Source: Bacteroidetes bacterium HGW-Bacteroidetes-10 (GTDB lineage: Bacteria; Bacteroidota; Bacteroidia; Bacteroidales; UBA932). From it: a DNA stretch of 48,404 nt. Where the stretch lies: contig PHDT01000027.1 in NCBI GenBank assembly GCA_002842695.1, positions 1-48,404 of the forward strand, read 5' to 3'. Shown here piece by piece: positions 1 through 7,292 of this stretch (position 1 is its first letter; every line of letters begins with the position of its first letter). The notes under the pieces are model-generated. The model made no database searches, was not told the origin of the DNA, and saw nothing but the letters and a program-made list of their open reading frames with translations. A program made the translations under genes and the position numbers.

Positions 1-18
1 ATGTTGTTGGCCGCACTT

Positions 19-125
19 GCCTCAGAGGTAAAGTGTCAAATCATTCAATAACAGACTGTATAACAAGTCGGTTAATAATATGTAATCACCACACCTACAA
101 CTATTTGACACTTCACCTCTGAGGC
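19..125. repeat. Palindromic element, family A (divergent copy)
   Basis: Arms at 19-41 and 103-125 are inverted repeats matching at 22 of 23 positions. The arm tip CCTCAGAGG is itself a small palindrome (CCTC/GAGG). The interior begins AAAGTGTCAAATCATT and is recognisably related to the two other family A elements at 619-730 and 39980-40091, whose tip is CCCCTGGGG. No open reading frame or transposase lies inside. Confidence 0.85.
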
Positions 126-223
126 GCGGGCTCGAGGTGCGGGCTCAGCCACACGAGCACCGGAGGCAATTTAAAGGTGCCGGGCTGCACCCGGCGAGTG
201 CTTAGCCTCCGGCAACGAAATTT
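126..223. repeat. GC-rich spacer with REP-like hairpins
   Basis: This stretch contains CCGGAGGC (160-167) facing GCCTCCGG (205-212), and inside them GCCGGG (179-184) facing CCCGGC (190-195). The part at 176-214 is repeated at 39564-39604 and, inverted, at 561-601, with the stem kept and the loop changed (TGCA, TGCG, AAAT). This is the pattern expected of a REP-like short palindrome. No gene is seen. Confidence 0.7.
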
Positions 224-353
224 AACTCTGCCAGAGTTTTTAGCATGTTCTTGAATACTAGGTTATAACAATATTTCAAATAGGTGCTTTTATGATCCGA
301 AACTATCGCAACATCAAGTAAATCTGCAAGTTCGTAAAAACTCTGGCAGAGTT
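224..353. repeat. Palindromic element, family B, copy 1 (130 bp)
   Basis: The left arm AACTCTGCCAGAGTTTTTA and the right arm TAAAAACTCTGGCAGAGTT are inverted repeats. The tip AACTCTG-C-CAGAGTT is itself palindromic. Copies at 3222-3351 and 35745-35874 have the same 130-bp length. They share the left subterminal stretch (TTCTTGAAT.. to AACAATATTT) and the right one (CTGCAAGTTCG), while the middle differs. Confidence 0.9.
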
Positions 354-363
354 TCATTTTTAG

Positions 364-478
364 GACCCGCACGGCTGTAACGCACTGTAAGTCAACGATA
401 GCCACTTTGTCCCCGCGGATGATCCGCGGGGACAAAGTGCTACTTGCAGAAATACAATCACTTACAGCCGTGCGGGTC
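364..478. repeat. Palindromic element, family F, copy 1 (115 bp)
   Basis: Perfect 17-bp arms GACCCGCACGGCTGTAA (364-380) and its complement (462-478) enclose a second perfect 18-bp stem at 403-420/422-439 with a one-base loop. Both palindromes are centred on base 421. The outer palindrome continues imperfectly outward through TTTTTAGG and CCTAAAAA. A copy in opposite orientation lies at 39687-39801, also 115 bp. Confidence 0.92.
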
Positions 479-601
479 ACCTAAAAACGCCCACCCAAAA
501 CACACTCGAAACCCTTACCAGGCAACGAGAAACGATCTACTGCGTGCAAGCTTGAAAAACCTTTGCCGAAGGCTTACTCACGCCGGGCGCAGCCCGGCAC
601 C
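364..601 (+). repeat. 238-bp repeat module, copy 1
   Basis: The family F palindrome plus the flanking 479-601, including a GCCGGGC/GCCCGGC hairpin near 583-600, recurs in inverted orientation at 39564-39801. Both copies measure 238 bp. The flank is conserved without forming a gene in either copy. This is the longest repeated unit in the window. Confidence 0.85.
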
Positions 602-618
602 TTCTTAGCAGCCTGGCA

Positions 619-730
619 TTTACCCCTGGGGAAAAGTGTCAGATCGTTGATGAACAGGTCTTTATGCAAAAACAAGGTTTTTCACAACTAGTTGTATATG
701 TGATGTTTGACACTTTTCCCCAGGGGTAAA
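619..730. repeat. Palindromic element, family A, copy 1 (112 bp)
   Basis: Arms TTTACCCCTGGGGAAAAGTG and its complement flank about 70 bp. The arm tip CCCCTGGGG is palindromic. The copy at 39980-40091 has the same length and a similar interior (CAGATC.TTGATGA.CAGGTC). The right flank, AA.TG.CAAGCGC, is also found beside the family A remnant at 35878-35906. Confidence 0.9.
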
Positions 731-748
731 TTGGACAAGCGCCCATAC

Positions 749-873
749 ACATGTCAGCCTAAATTACATCTTCTTATATACCAGACTGTTATAAATCGTT
801 GCGTTACAAAAATTCTAGATTTAGAAATCGCAAACCCCTGTTTTACTGCGCATTGTAAATTAGGCTGACATGT
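749..873. repeat. Palindromic element, family C, copy 1 (125 bp)
   Basis: Inverted arms read ACATGTCAGCCTAAATTACA and TGTAAATTAGGCTGACATGT. The tip ACATGT is a palindrome. There are four copies in the window (also 3359, 22624 and 35908), all exactly 125 bp. A TCTAGA-like motif lies near the centre (814-819). The element ends about 48 bp before the thyA promoter box. Confidence 0.92.
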
Positions 874-920
874 GCGCCGCCGGAGTTCAGATTTCGTAGC
901 TCGCAAACCTCCATTTTCAC

Positions 921-928
921 TATATTTG
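921..928 (+). promoter_or_regulatory. Likely -7 box for thyA
   Basis: TATATTTG fits the Bacteroidota -7 consensus TAnnTTTG and lies 33 bp before the chosen thyA start. No clear -33 TTTG was found, so the assignment rests on one box and its position. Confidence 0.45.
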
Positions 929-961
929 TCTTCACAAACCTCTATTCAATCTACAACTCAC

Positions 962-1756
962 ATGAAAACATATCAAGACCTTCTCAGACATATAATGGAG
1001 ACCGGAACTCTTAAGGCAGACCGCACGGGGACGGGCACGAAGAGCGTGTTCGGGTACCAGATGCGGTTCAATCTGGAGGAGGGGTTTCCGCTTCTGACCA
1101 CAAAGAAGGTGCACCTGAAGTCAATAATTCATGAACTGCTCTGGTTCATTGCCGGAGATACCAACATTAAGTATCTTAAGGACAACGGGGTTTCAATCTG
1201 GGATGAGTGGGCCGACGAAAACGGCGAACTGGGCCCGGTTTACGGAAGGCAGTGGAGAGCGTGGAAAACAGCAGAAGGCGAAACGGTCGATCAGCTGTCG
1301 GCCTTGATAGAGGGAATCAAAAAGAATCCCGACTCCCGCAGGCACATTATAAGTGCGTGGAATCCTGGCGAGGTAGATAAAATGGCGCTGCCGCCGTGTC
1401 ATGCGATGTTTCAGTTTTATGTGGCAAACGGAAGGCTGAGTTGTCAGCTTTACCAGAGGAGTGCCGATGTCTTTCTGGGCGTGCCGTTCAATATAGCGTC
1501 GTATGCGCTGCTTACGATGATGGTGGCGCAGGTGTGCGGGCTGCGGCCGGGGGACTTTATCCACTCCTTTGGGGATGCGCATATCTATACCAACCATTTC
1601 GAGCAGGTGAACCTTCAGCTCTCAAGGGAGCCGCGGCCTCTGCCTGTAATGAAAATAAACCCGAACGTGACAAGCATATTCGGGTTTAAGTATGAAGACT
1701 TTGAACTTGAGGGGTACAATCCGCACCCCGGAATCAAAGCGCCTATTGCTGTGTAG
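962..1756 (+). CDS. thyA: Thymidylate synthase
   Basis: ThyA makes dTMP from dUMP in the cytoplasm, using methylene-tetrahydrofolate as one-carbon donor and reductant and releasing dihydrofolate. The 264-aa product has the same length as the E. coli enzyme. The nucleophile C146 lies in A-L-P-P-C-H, and the phosphate-binding arginines R21 (DRTGTGT) and R126 (DSRRHII) are present. The ATG at 962 was chosen because the protein then begins [11 protein letters not shown] as the family does; an in-frame start at 872 would add 30 unrelated residues that run across the promoter box and into the palindrome. The 3' end overlaps the convergent DUF4382 gene by 14 bp. folA, which regenerates tetrahydrofolate from its by-product, lies 1 kb downstream. 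Confidence 0.98.
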   Translation: MKTYQDLLRHIMETGTLKADRTGTGTKSVFGYQMRFNLEEGFPLLTTKKVHLKSIIHELLWFIAGDTNIKYLKDNGVSIWDEWADENGELGPVYGRQWRAWKTAEGETVDQLSALIEGIKKNPDSRRHIISAWNPGEVDKMALPPCHAMFQFYVANGRLSCQLYQRSADVFLGVPFNIASYALLTMMVAQVCGLRPGDFIHSFGDAHIYTNHFEQVNLQLSREPRPLPVMKINPNVTSIFGFKYEDFELEGYNPHPGIKAPIAV

Positions 1757-2549
1757 GAGCAGCGACCGGATCAAGGGTTATTGTTCCCAAGTTGTTTACC
1801 TGGCCCACTACAACTGCAGTATTTTCAAATGTTTTTCCAACATAGCCGGCAAGCGGTTCAAACACAATTTTGTATGAACCCGGGTCAACGCCCTTGAACA
1901 TGAACTTGCCATCCTCGGCAACAATTGTTGCCAGTGTATCTCCGTTGGCAATTGCCTTCACTGTTGGATTAGCTGCAAGAGGAAGGACGATTCCCCTTAT
2001 TGCGCCTGTGGCTGCCTCATTAAATGTGCGGATAACCGGTTTGAGTGAAAATCCGCCGTTTCCTTTTGCAACAATAGATCTTGCTGCGTCAAAGTCAATC
2101 CAGAGTTCGTAAACTACGCCCTCTTCGAGTTGAGCGTTAATCTGAAACTTAAGTCCGGATTGTTGTGCAGACGGAGTGTCCAGGTTATGGTAAACACCAT
2201 CAACTTTAACCCTGTTATTACTTCCAAGCACAAGTCTCATTTGTGATATGTTTCCGGCAGGGAGTTCAATTGTAGCCAGAAGAGTGTCAAGTCCGTTCCT
2301 GAAATCAAGAAGGTTGTAAACACCTTTATTTACCGGAAGACTCACCCAGCTTCCTTCGTTTTCATTGCTTGATGCGTGAATCTGCAGACCCTGCACATCA
2401 ATGAGCACCTCCTCGTAATTGGCAGGCGCATCGGTCAGTTTTACCACAAGTGTTGCCTTGTCGCTCGAAATCTCATCATTAGTACATGATGAAAGGCCCA
2501 GAACTATAGTTCCGGCCAGGATTAAATAAGTATAAAATCTCTTTTTCAT
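1743..2549 (-). CDS. DUF4382 family lipoprotein
   Basis: This 268-aa product has a lipoprotein signal peptide with the lipobox G-L-S-S-C at C22, followed by an acidic stretch. Residues of about 32-180 match the DUF4382 pattern ([20 protein letters not shown].., a short D-A-P motif near the start). The C-terminal part, about 188-262, looks like a carboxypeptidase-regulatory beta sandwich ([13 protein letters not shown]...[20 protein letters not shown]). It is probably membrane-anchored. No enzymatic residues are apparent and the function is unknown. The ATG at 2549 is preferred over an upstream in-frame start because it begins the signal peptide. The gene is divergent from folA, and its last 14 bp overlap thyA. 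Confidence 0.85.
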   Translation of the reverse strand: MKKRFYTYLILAGTIVLGLSSCTNDEISSDKATLVVKLTDAPANYEEVLIDVQGLQIHASSNENEGSWVSLPVNKGVYNLLDFRNGLDTLLATIELPAGNISQMRLVLGSNNRVKVDGVYHNLDTPSAQQSGLKFQINAQLEEGVVYELWIDFDAARSIVAKGNGGFSLKPVIRTFNEAATGAIRGIVLPLAANPTVKAIANGDTLATIVAEDGKFMFKGVDPGSYKIVFEPLAGYVGKTFENTAVVVGQVNNLGTITLDPVAAPTQQ

Positions 2550-2679
2550 GATAATTTGCTTTTTGGTGTGTTCTGAAACTATACCGTTTTGGGACGCCTG
2601 CACCCTACTTCCGACTCCACCTCTTCCCCTCCGGCTAAAATCCCGTAATCATCTTTTTCAGAAAAACCCACGTAATAAG

Positions 2680-2687
2680 TATATTTG
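2680..2687 (+). promoter_or_regulatory. Likely -7 box for folA
   Basis: TATATTTG matches TAnnTTTG. A transcript starting just downstream would leave a leader of roughly 20 bases before the ATG at 2715, which also argues against the in-frame ATG at 2685 inside the box. Confidence 0.5.
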
Positions 2688-2714
2688 TACTACTATAACA
2701 AAGGTAAAGCAATT

Positions 2715-3203
2715 ATGATTTCAATAATAGTGGCAATCGCAACAAATGGCGCAATAGGAAAGGATAATCAGCTTTTATGGCACATATCCGAAGACCTGAA
2801 GTACTTCAAAAAAGTAACCGGAGGGCACACCGTCATCATGGGCAGAAAAACCTGGGAGTCGATAGGCCGGCCACTCCCCAACCGCCGCAACATAGTAATC
2901 AGCAGAACTCTTAAGGCCGATTCTCTCCCGGGCGCAGAGGTATTCGGCTCACTGGAGGAGGTCATAAAGTTGCTTCCAAAGGCCGATGAACACTTTGTGA
3001 TAGGCGGGGGCGAGATATACCGTCAGGCCCTTCCGCTTGCAGACAAACTCTACATTACCCAGGTTTACACCGCCGTACCCGACGCCGACACCTTCTTCCC
3101 GGATATCGACCCGGCCAGCTGGAACAAACTCACCGAAGAATATAATGAACGCGGCGAAAAATATCCACATCCGTTTGAGTTTGTGGTTTATGAGCGCAGG
3201 TAA
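2715..3203 (+). CDS. folA: Dihydrofolate reductase
   Basis: This NADPH-dependent enzyme reduces dihydrofolate to tetrahydrofolate and so recycles the product of ThyA. The protein is 162 aa, normal for bacterial DHFR. It shows the N-terminal strand MISIIVAIATNGAIGKDNQLLW, the active-site acid D27 in S-E-D-L, the cofactor motif V-I-M-G-R-K-T-W-E-S-I-G and the glycine pair in F-V-I-G-G-G-E-I-Y. The start at 2715 removes a 10-residue non-homologous extension that would begin inside the promoter. Two palindromic elements (families B and C) follow within 160 bp, then a hairpin. Confidence 0.97.
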   Translation: MISIIVAIATNGAIGKDNQLLWHISEDLKYFKKVTGGHTVIMGRKTWESIGRPLPNRRNIVISRTLKADSLPGAEVFGSLEEVIKLLPKADEHFVIGGGEIYRQALPLADKLYITQVYTAVPDADTFFPDIDPASWNKLTEEYNERGEKYPHPFEFVVYERR

Positions 3204-3221
3204 AACCGCCGGTGCCGGTGA

Positions 3222-3351
3222 AACTCTGCCAGAGTTTTTAGCAACTTCTTGAATGCTAGGCTATAACAATATTTAAAGCCTGTGAATTTTCGTTATTATT
3301 TAATTACAATGTGCTGACATTCTGCAAGTTCGTAAAAACTCTGGCAGAGTT
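3222..3351. repeat. Palindromic element, family B, copy 2 (130 bp)
   Basis: The arms are the same as in the elements at 224 and 35745, with the palindromic tip AACTCTGCCAGAGTT. It begins 18 bp after the folA stop and is separated by 7 bp from the family C element at 3359. Confidence 0.92.
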
Positions 3352-3358
3352 CTGCGCG

Positions 3359-3483
3359 ACATGTCAGTCTAATTTACATATCACTCATTATCTGAGCGTT
3401 ACGTTTTCTAATTCTAGATTTTCTGAAATTCCCTCGCAGCTAACTACCTGTTTTATAAACAAATGTAAATTAGGCTGACATGT
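3359..3483. repeat. Palindromic element, family C, copy 2 (125 bp)
   Basis: Arms ACATGTCAGTCTAATTTACA and TGTAAATTAGGCTGACATGT. The interior is the most divergent of the four. Its TCTAGA motif lies 54 bases from the start rather than 65 as in the others, yet the total length is still 125 bp. Confidence 0.9.
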
Positions 3484-3532
3484 GCGATTTTCGGTCGGGG
3501 ATTATAGACGGCATCTATACAGCGATAGATAA

Positions 3533-3559
3533 AACTCCCTCAACTTAATTGGGGGAGTT
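3533..3559. terminator. Hairpin, probable bidirectional terminator
   Basis: AACTCCCTCAA pairs with TTGGGGGAGTT (11 bp, one G-U) across the loop CTTAA. T-rich sequence follows on the plus strand (CTGTTTATAAT) and TTTTATC on the minus strand. It sits between folA with its palindromes and sodB. It could instead be a leader structure of sodB. Confidence 0.55.
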
Positions 3560-3601
3560 CTGTTTATAATGCATTACCAATAACGATTAATATTATCGAT
3601 T

Positions 3602-4321
3602 ATGAGAAAATTAATGCTGATGCTCTCTCTGGCACTTTTGCCGCTGGCAGTTTTTGCGGGAGAAGCAGACAACAAGACTAACAATAAAAATAAAATAACC
3701 ATGACAACTATAAACAAACTAGTATTTCCTGAATTACCATACGCTTACGATGCACTGGAGCCATTCATCGACAAGCTCACAATGGAGATCCACTACAGCC
3801 GCCACCACAAGGCATACTTCGACAACTTCATGAATGCAGTTAAAGGTACAGAGCTCGAGAACAAAACTCTTGACGAGGTATTCGCAAACATGAGCAAGTA
3901 CTCGCCTGCCGTTCGCAATAACGGAGGCGGATTCTTCAACCACGTTCTCTACTGGGAGGTGATGAAGGTAAACGGCGGAAAACCATCGGCAAAGCTCGAG
4001 GCTGCTATCGTAAAGGCGTTCGGTTCAATGGACGAACTTAAGAAGTTGTTCCTTGATGCAGGAAAGACACGTTTTGGAAGTGGCTGGGCATGGCTTAGCG
4101 TAAACGAGAAGGGCGAACTCTTTGTATCATCAACACCAAATCAGGACAACCCTCTTATGGATGTTGCCGAGAAAAAAGGCACCCCAATCCTGGGAATGGA
4201 TGTATGGGAGCACGCATACTACCTGAAATATCAGAACAAGCGCCCGGATTACACAGAGGCCTTCTGGAGCGTAATCAACTGGGAAGTAGTTTCAAAGAAA
4301 TACGAAGCACTTGTTAAATAG
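3602..4321 (+). CDS. sodB: Superoxide dismutase (Fe/Mn), exported form
   Basis: The 239-aa protein converts superoxide to oxygen and hydrogen peroxide. Metal ligands are visible as H64 (M-E-I-H-Y), H114 (F-F-N-H-V-L-Y-W), D200 and H204 (M-D-V-W-E-H-A). The order and spacing fit the iron/manganese family. Metal choice cannot be read securely: the G-G-G before F-F-N-H and the N-Q-D-N motif lean to manganese or a cambialistic enzyme. Unusually, an N-terminal signal peptide (MRKLMLMLSLALLPLAVFA, likely cut after A19) and a polar linker precede the enzyme, so this form should reach the periplasm. A second in-frame ATG at 3701, after an A-rich stretch, would give a 206-aa cytoplasmic enzyme starting MTTINKLVFPELPYAYDALEP. 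The gene is monocistronic with a terminator at 4459. Confidence 0.95.
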   Translation: MRKLMLMLSLALLPLAVFAGEADNKTNNKNKITMTTINKLVFPELPYAYDALEPFIDKLTMEIHYSRHHKAYFDNFMNAVKGTELENKTLDEVFANMSKYSPAVRNNGGGFFNHVLYWEVMKVNGGKPSAKLEAAIVKAFGSMDELKKLFLDAGKTRFGSGWAWLSVNEKGELFVSSTPNQDNPLMDVAEKKGTPILGMDVWEHAYYLKYQNKRPDYTEAFWSVINWEVVSKKYEALVK

Positions 4322-4384
4322 AAAAGTTTTAATTAAAGTTTTTAGTGATTTGAAGTTAAGGTGAGGCGAGAGATAAGGCTGACG

Positions 4385-4413
4385 AGCCATGCGGGGCTTC
4401 CCGCCCCGCGGCT
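4385..4413. repeat. GC-rich REP-like hairpin
   Basis: GCGGGGC and GCCCCGC pair across TTCCC, extended by AGCC/GGCT with a small bulge. It is far richer in GC than the surrounding AT-rich sequence and resembles the other REP-like hairpins in the window, though its exact sequence is not shared. Confidence 0.55.
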
Positions 4414-4458
4414 GCAAGGCAACCATTTTTGTATTTAAATTTTTCATAGTTAGGTTTG

Positions 4459-4485
4459 AAAGGTCCCCAATCCCAGGGGGCCTTT
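4459..4485 (+). terminator. Terminator of sodB
   Basis: AAAGGTCCCC pairs with GGGGGCCTTT (10 bp with one T-G pair) over a 7-base loop, followed by CTTTG. It lies 137 bp after the sodB stop, in the convergent gap. Confidence 0.7.
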
Positions 4486-4500
4486 CTTTGTGAAAACAAA

Positions 4501-4524
4501 GAGGCCGATCTCACGACCGGCCTC
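4501..4524 (-). terminator. Terminator of the Sus/metalloprotease operon
   Basis: GAGGCCG pairs with CGGCCTC. Read on the minus strand, the hairpin is followed by TTTGTTTTC. It lies 54 bp after the stop of the last gene of the locus. Confidence 0.7.
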
Positions 4525-4578
4525 GACAGAACCAAAAAATCAAACTAAACTAAAAAAACTTTTTTTTGGTGTCTATAG

Positions 4579-7290
4579 CTATTTTATGCCTTTATCAATT
4601 ACCTGTATCAGATAATTTATCTGGCTCTTTGTCAAGTCATCTGATGCTCTTCTTGATGCTTTGCCCAGTTGCTTTCTGAGCTCAAGAAGATGCTTGTAGA
4701 AAACTGGCGAAATATCCTGATTTGTGAGATACTTGATGGATGTAAGCACCTCAAAAGACGAGGATGGAGCAATATTATATCTTGATGAAGTCTGTGCAAG
4801 TGCATAAGCAATTCCGGCATGTAATGCTTTTACCGGTTCGGTTTCAATTTGATGTGGATAGCATCTCGCCATAAGATTCTGGTATGAATATTGGCCATCC
4901 GTCTCAACCAGCTGGAATGTTTTTGCATTTGCTGCTCTGGCCTTCTCAACTACAGGAAGTGCCGAGTTGTTCAGTAGTAATTGTGTCGTTGCAAACAATG
5001 CAGCCTTCTGTGTCTTGGTTGGTACATTCCCCCTGCTGATATTTTTCAGAGCAAAATTCAACATATCACCTATCATTTCATCAACTGTATATGGGCCATC
5101 ATAACTGGCCGGAACAGGTTCCGGATGAGTTTTCTGCTGAGTAAATGCTACCATGGCAATCCTCTGCAGTGGTAATGAAGCAAGATTGTTTGCAAAATAT
5201 GTAGAAAGGGATGCATTCATACCAGACATCTGAAGCAGCTTTTTATTATCAAGCCAATCCATATTGTCTGCCTGTTCCAGCATATATGCCAGAGTCTCTT
5301 TCTGAATTTTGCGGCTGACAGGCACATATGAGGGGGCAGGATCGCCTTCGTAGCGAGGGTTAATCTCAATACCACCAATATTGACCATCAGACTTCTGTA
5401 ATAGTCGTAGATTTTCAGGAAAATAAAGTCAACAAAAAGTTCACGATAAGATTCATCTACATTGTCTTTGTTTACCCAATCCGTTGCATTTTCACTAATA
5501 TACTTCAAGGTCTCCACTCCGTAGCGGGTAGAGGCAATTTTATCGTTTCCAAGGTCTTCTGCAGCCGAACGAGGGTCAAAATAGGCCGACCAGTTTTGTT
5601 GTTTTCCATAAAGGAACCTTCTGTCGCTTGCTTTCTCCTCTATCTTTTTGTTAAGAGCCTCTTTCTCATTTACACCTTGAGGGTACAACCTGTACAACCA
5701 GTCAATTGCATATAAATCATAGACGCCAAGACGGTCTGCTGTTAGCTTAACGCCTTTCTCAATATCTCCCGGACGAGCTACATAGTTGTATTTAATCTGG
5801 TCCATTACACTGGAGGTTATTCCCTCCCTTGCTGTAAATGAAGGAGAGCGGAGAGAATCGGTGTTCATCCATGAAGATGCTGCGAAATTTGCAGTAAGTC
5901 CAAGACAAAAACCTGCCTCTCTGGTAGTGGCCAGTTCAATTGCATCACACATGAGATTGTCAGGAAGTTCGTATGATCTTACCCCTGGTTCAACCTCTGC
6001 GGTCTGGTACAGTCTCTCTCTCTGCAGAGTAATTGGAGCGTCGCGGAAAAAGAGGATTGAGGCACTTAATATTTCACCAGTACGAGGGTCAATGTTAATT
6101 TGTCTGCCTATGTTTCTCGATGGTATCTGCGCATATCTTACAACGTTGTATGAGATATTTGCGGCATCAAACAGAGAATCTTTTGCTGCCGACGGGTAGT
6201 CATAAACCTCTATTACATCTTTGAAACCGGCACTTTCAAACGCTTTGTTCCATTTTAGAATACCTCTTTTAACAGCTGCTCTCCACGAAGGCGTAAACAG
6301 AGTGTCAACATAAAAGACAATTGGCTTTACCGGTTTGCTGAGCTCACCTCCAATGTATGCCTCCTTATTTTCCGGTTCAATGCGCCATCTGCTTGCAAAA
6401 TATTCGCTTTCAACACCCTGCTTTTCACTGCTGAAACGCTGAAAGTCTGTCACTTCTGTACCTATGCGATAATCTGCGACCCTTGGTGTAAAAGGTATTG
6501 CCGGAAGCCTGGAAATGGTTGTTTTAAGTTCTGCAGTAAGGTATTCACTGCCACCGGACTCCATTCCCAGAAAGAAGGTTTTAAATGTGTAGGTCATGTC
6601 GCTCAGAATTGAGACATTCTCTTCATATGCAGCAACATCTTTAAGTGAAGAGAGATCCTTGCTAAAGCTTGAGACCTTTTGGATAAACCCGCCAAAAGAG
6701 CTGGCGTTGAGTGTTCCAATATATTTGTTACCGCTCACGAAAAAGGAGGTGGCCTCAAAGACTACCGAAGTACTGTCCGGATTCCACGCAACAATGGGGG
6801 TTGAGTTTATTATTGGCGGAACAGAACTCTCTCTGAGAGCCTCCTTTATACCTTTATCGTTTTCGTTTGTAAGCTGAGGTGGATTCACCAATCTTATCTG
6901 TACCAGTGAATCAGTCTTTGAAAAGCTGATATGCTGCGGACGCGCAGTGCGCTGCCCCGCATAACTCAGCCCCATATTGCTTACATTCTCAATTACAGAG
7001 CTCATTAAGAAGCTTTCACCCATAAGTTTTACAGGAACTTCCAGATAGAGCTTGCTCTCAATTTTATGAAGGGTCATTATACCCTTGCTGGTTTTAACAT
7101 CCTTCTTTTTTTCAAAGAGCTTTTCATATGGACTTTTTGTGACTTTTGTAGTATCACTCTTTTCCTTTTTATCACTCTTTTCCTTCCTGGTGCTCTCCTT
7201 TGCTTTTTGGGCTGATATTTCCGGATTCCCCGAAACAGCAAGAGCAAAAGTCAAAGTTAAAACTGCAATATATCTATTTGTAATTTTCAT
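4579..7290 (-). CDS. Metalloprotease paralogue lacking the zinc site (DUF5117/DUF4953 type)
   Basis: This 903-aa exported protein has a signal peptide (residues 1-27, ending I-S-A-Q) and then a Lys/Ser-rich linker (about 30-52). It has the DUF5118/DUF5117-like N-terminal region and a metzincin-like domain. It is a tandem paralogue of the neighbouring 860-aa protease, with collinear motifs such as WRIEPENKEAY, PVKPIVFYVD, and the Met-turn region S-V-M-D-Q..YNYVARPGD. The zinc-binding helix is degenerate: residues 457-468 read R-E-A-G-F-C-L-G-L-T-A-N where the neighbour reads H-E-V-G-H-C-L-G-F-M-H-N. All three histidine ligands are therefore lost and only the glutamate remains. The reading frame is otherwise intact, so it is probably a folded pseudo-enzyme, perhaps a binding or regulatory partner. 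Only 2 bp separate it from the upstream protease stop. Confidence 0.85.
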   Translation of the reverse strand: MKITNRYIAVLTLTFALAVSGNPEISAQKAKESTRKEKSDKKEKSDTTKVTKSPYEKLFEKKKDVKTSKGIMTLHKIESKLYLEVPVKLMGESFLMSSVIENVSNMGLSYAGQRTARPQHISFSKTDSLVQIRLVNPPQLTNENDKGIKEALRESSVPPIINSTPIVAWNPDSTSVVFEATSFFVSGNKYIGTLNASSFGGFIQKVSSFSKDLSSLKDVAAYEENVSILSDMTYTFKTFFLGMESGGSEYLTAELKTTISRLPAIPFTPRVADYRIGTEVTDFQRFSSEKQGVESEYFASRWRIEPENKEAYIGGELSKPVKPIVFYVDTLFTPSWRAAVKRGILKWNKAFESAGFKDVIEVYDYPSAAKDSLFDAANISYNVVRYAQIPSRNIGRQINIDPRTGEILSASILFFRDAPITLQRERLYQTAEVEPGVRSYELPDNLMCDAIELATTREAGFCLGLTANFAASSWMNTDSLRSPSFTAREGITSSVMDQIKYNYVARPGDIEKGVKLTADRLGVYDLYAIDWLYRLYPQGVNEKEALNKKIEEKASDRRFLYGKQQNWSAYFDPRSAAEDLGNDKIASTRYGVETLKYISENATDWVNKDNVDESYRELFVDFIFLKIYDYYRSLMVNIGGIEINPRYEGDPAPSYVPVSRKIQKETLAYMLEQADNMDWLDNKKLLQMSGMNASLSTYFANNLASLPLQRIAMVAFTQQKTHPEPVPASYDGPYTVDEMIGDMLNFALKNISRGNVPTKTQKAALFATTQLLLNNSALPVVEKARAANAKTFQLVETDGQYSYQNLMARCYPHQIETEPVKALHAGIAYALAQTSSRYNIAPSSSFEVLTSIKYLTNQDISPVFYKHLLELRKQLGKASRRASDDLTKSQINYLIQVIDKGIK

Positions 7291-7292
7291 AT

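Noticed and set aside
202-480. A 92-codon minus-strand reading frame resembling one at 39529-39810 on the plus strand
   Set aside because: The similar peptides arise because both frames translate the same 238-bp repeat module; they cross palindromes, have no homologue I recognise and no plausible start region.
1-870. A CRISPR array or direct-repeat cluster
   Set aside because: The repeats are inverted and belong to several families; there are no regularly spaced identical direct repeats and no cas genes.
1743-1756. A sequencing error causing the thyA/DUF4382 overlap
   Set aside because: Both frames end naturally in a shared 14 bp and both proteins have normal ends; convergent overlaps of this size are common.
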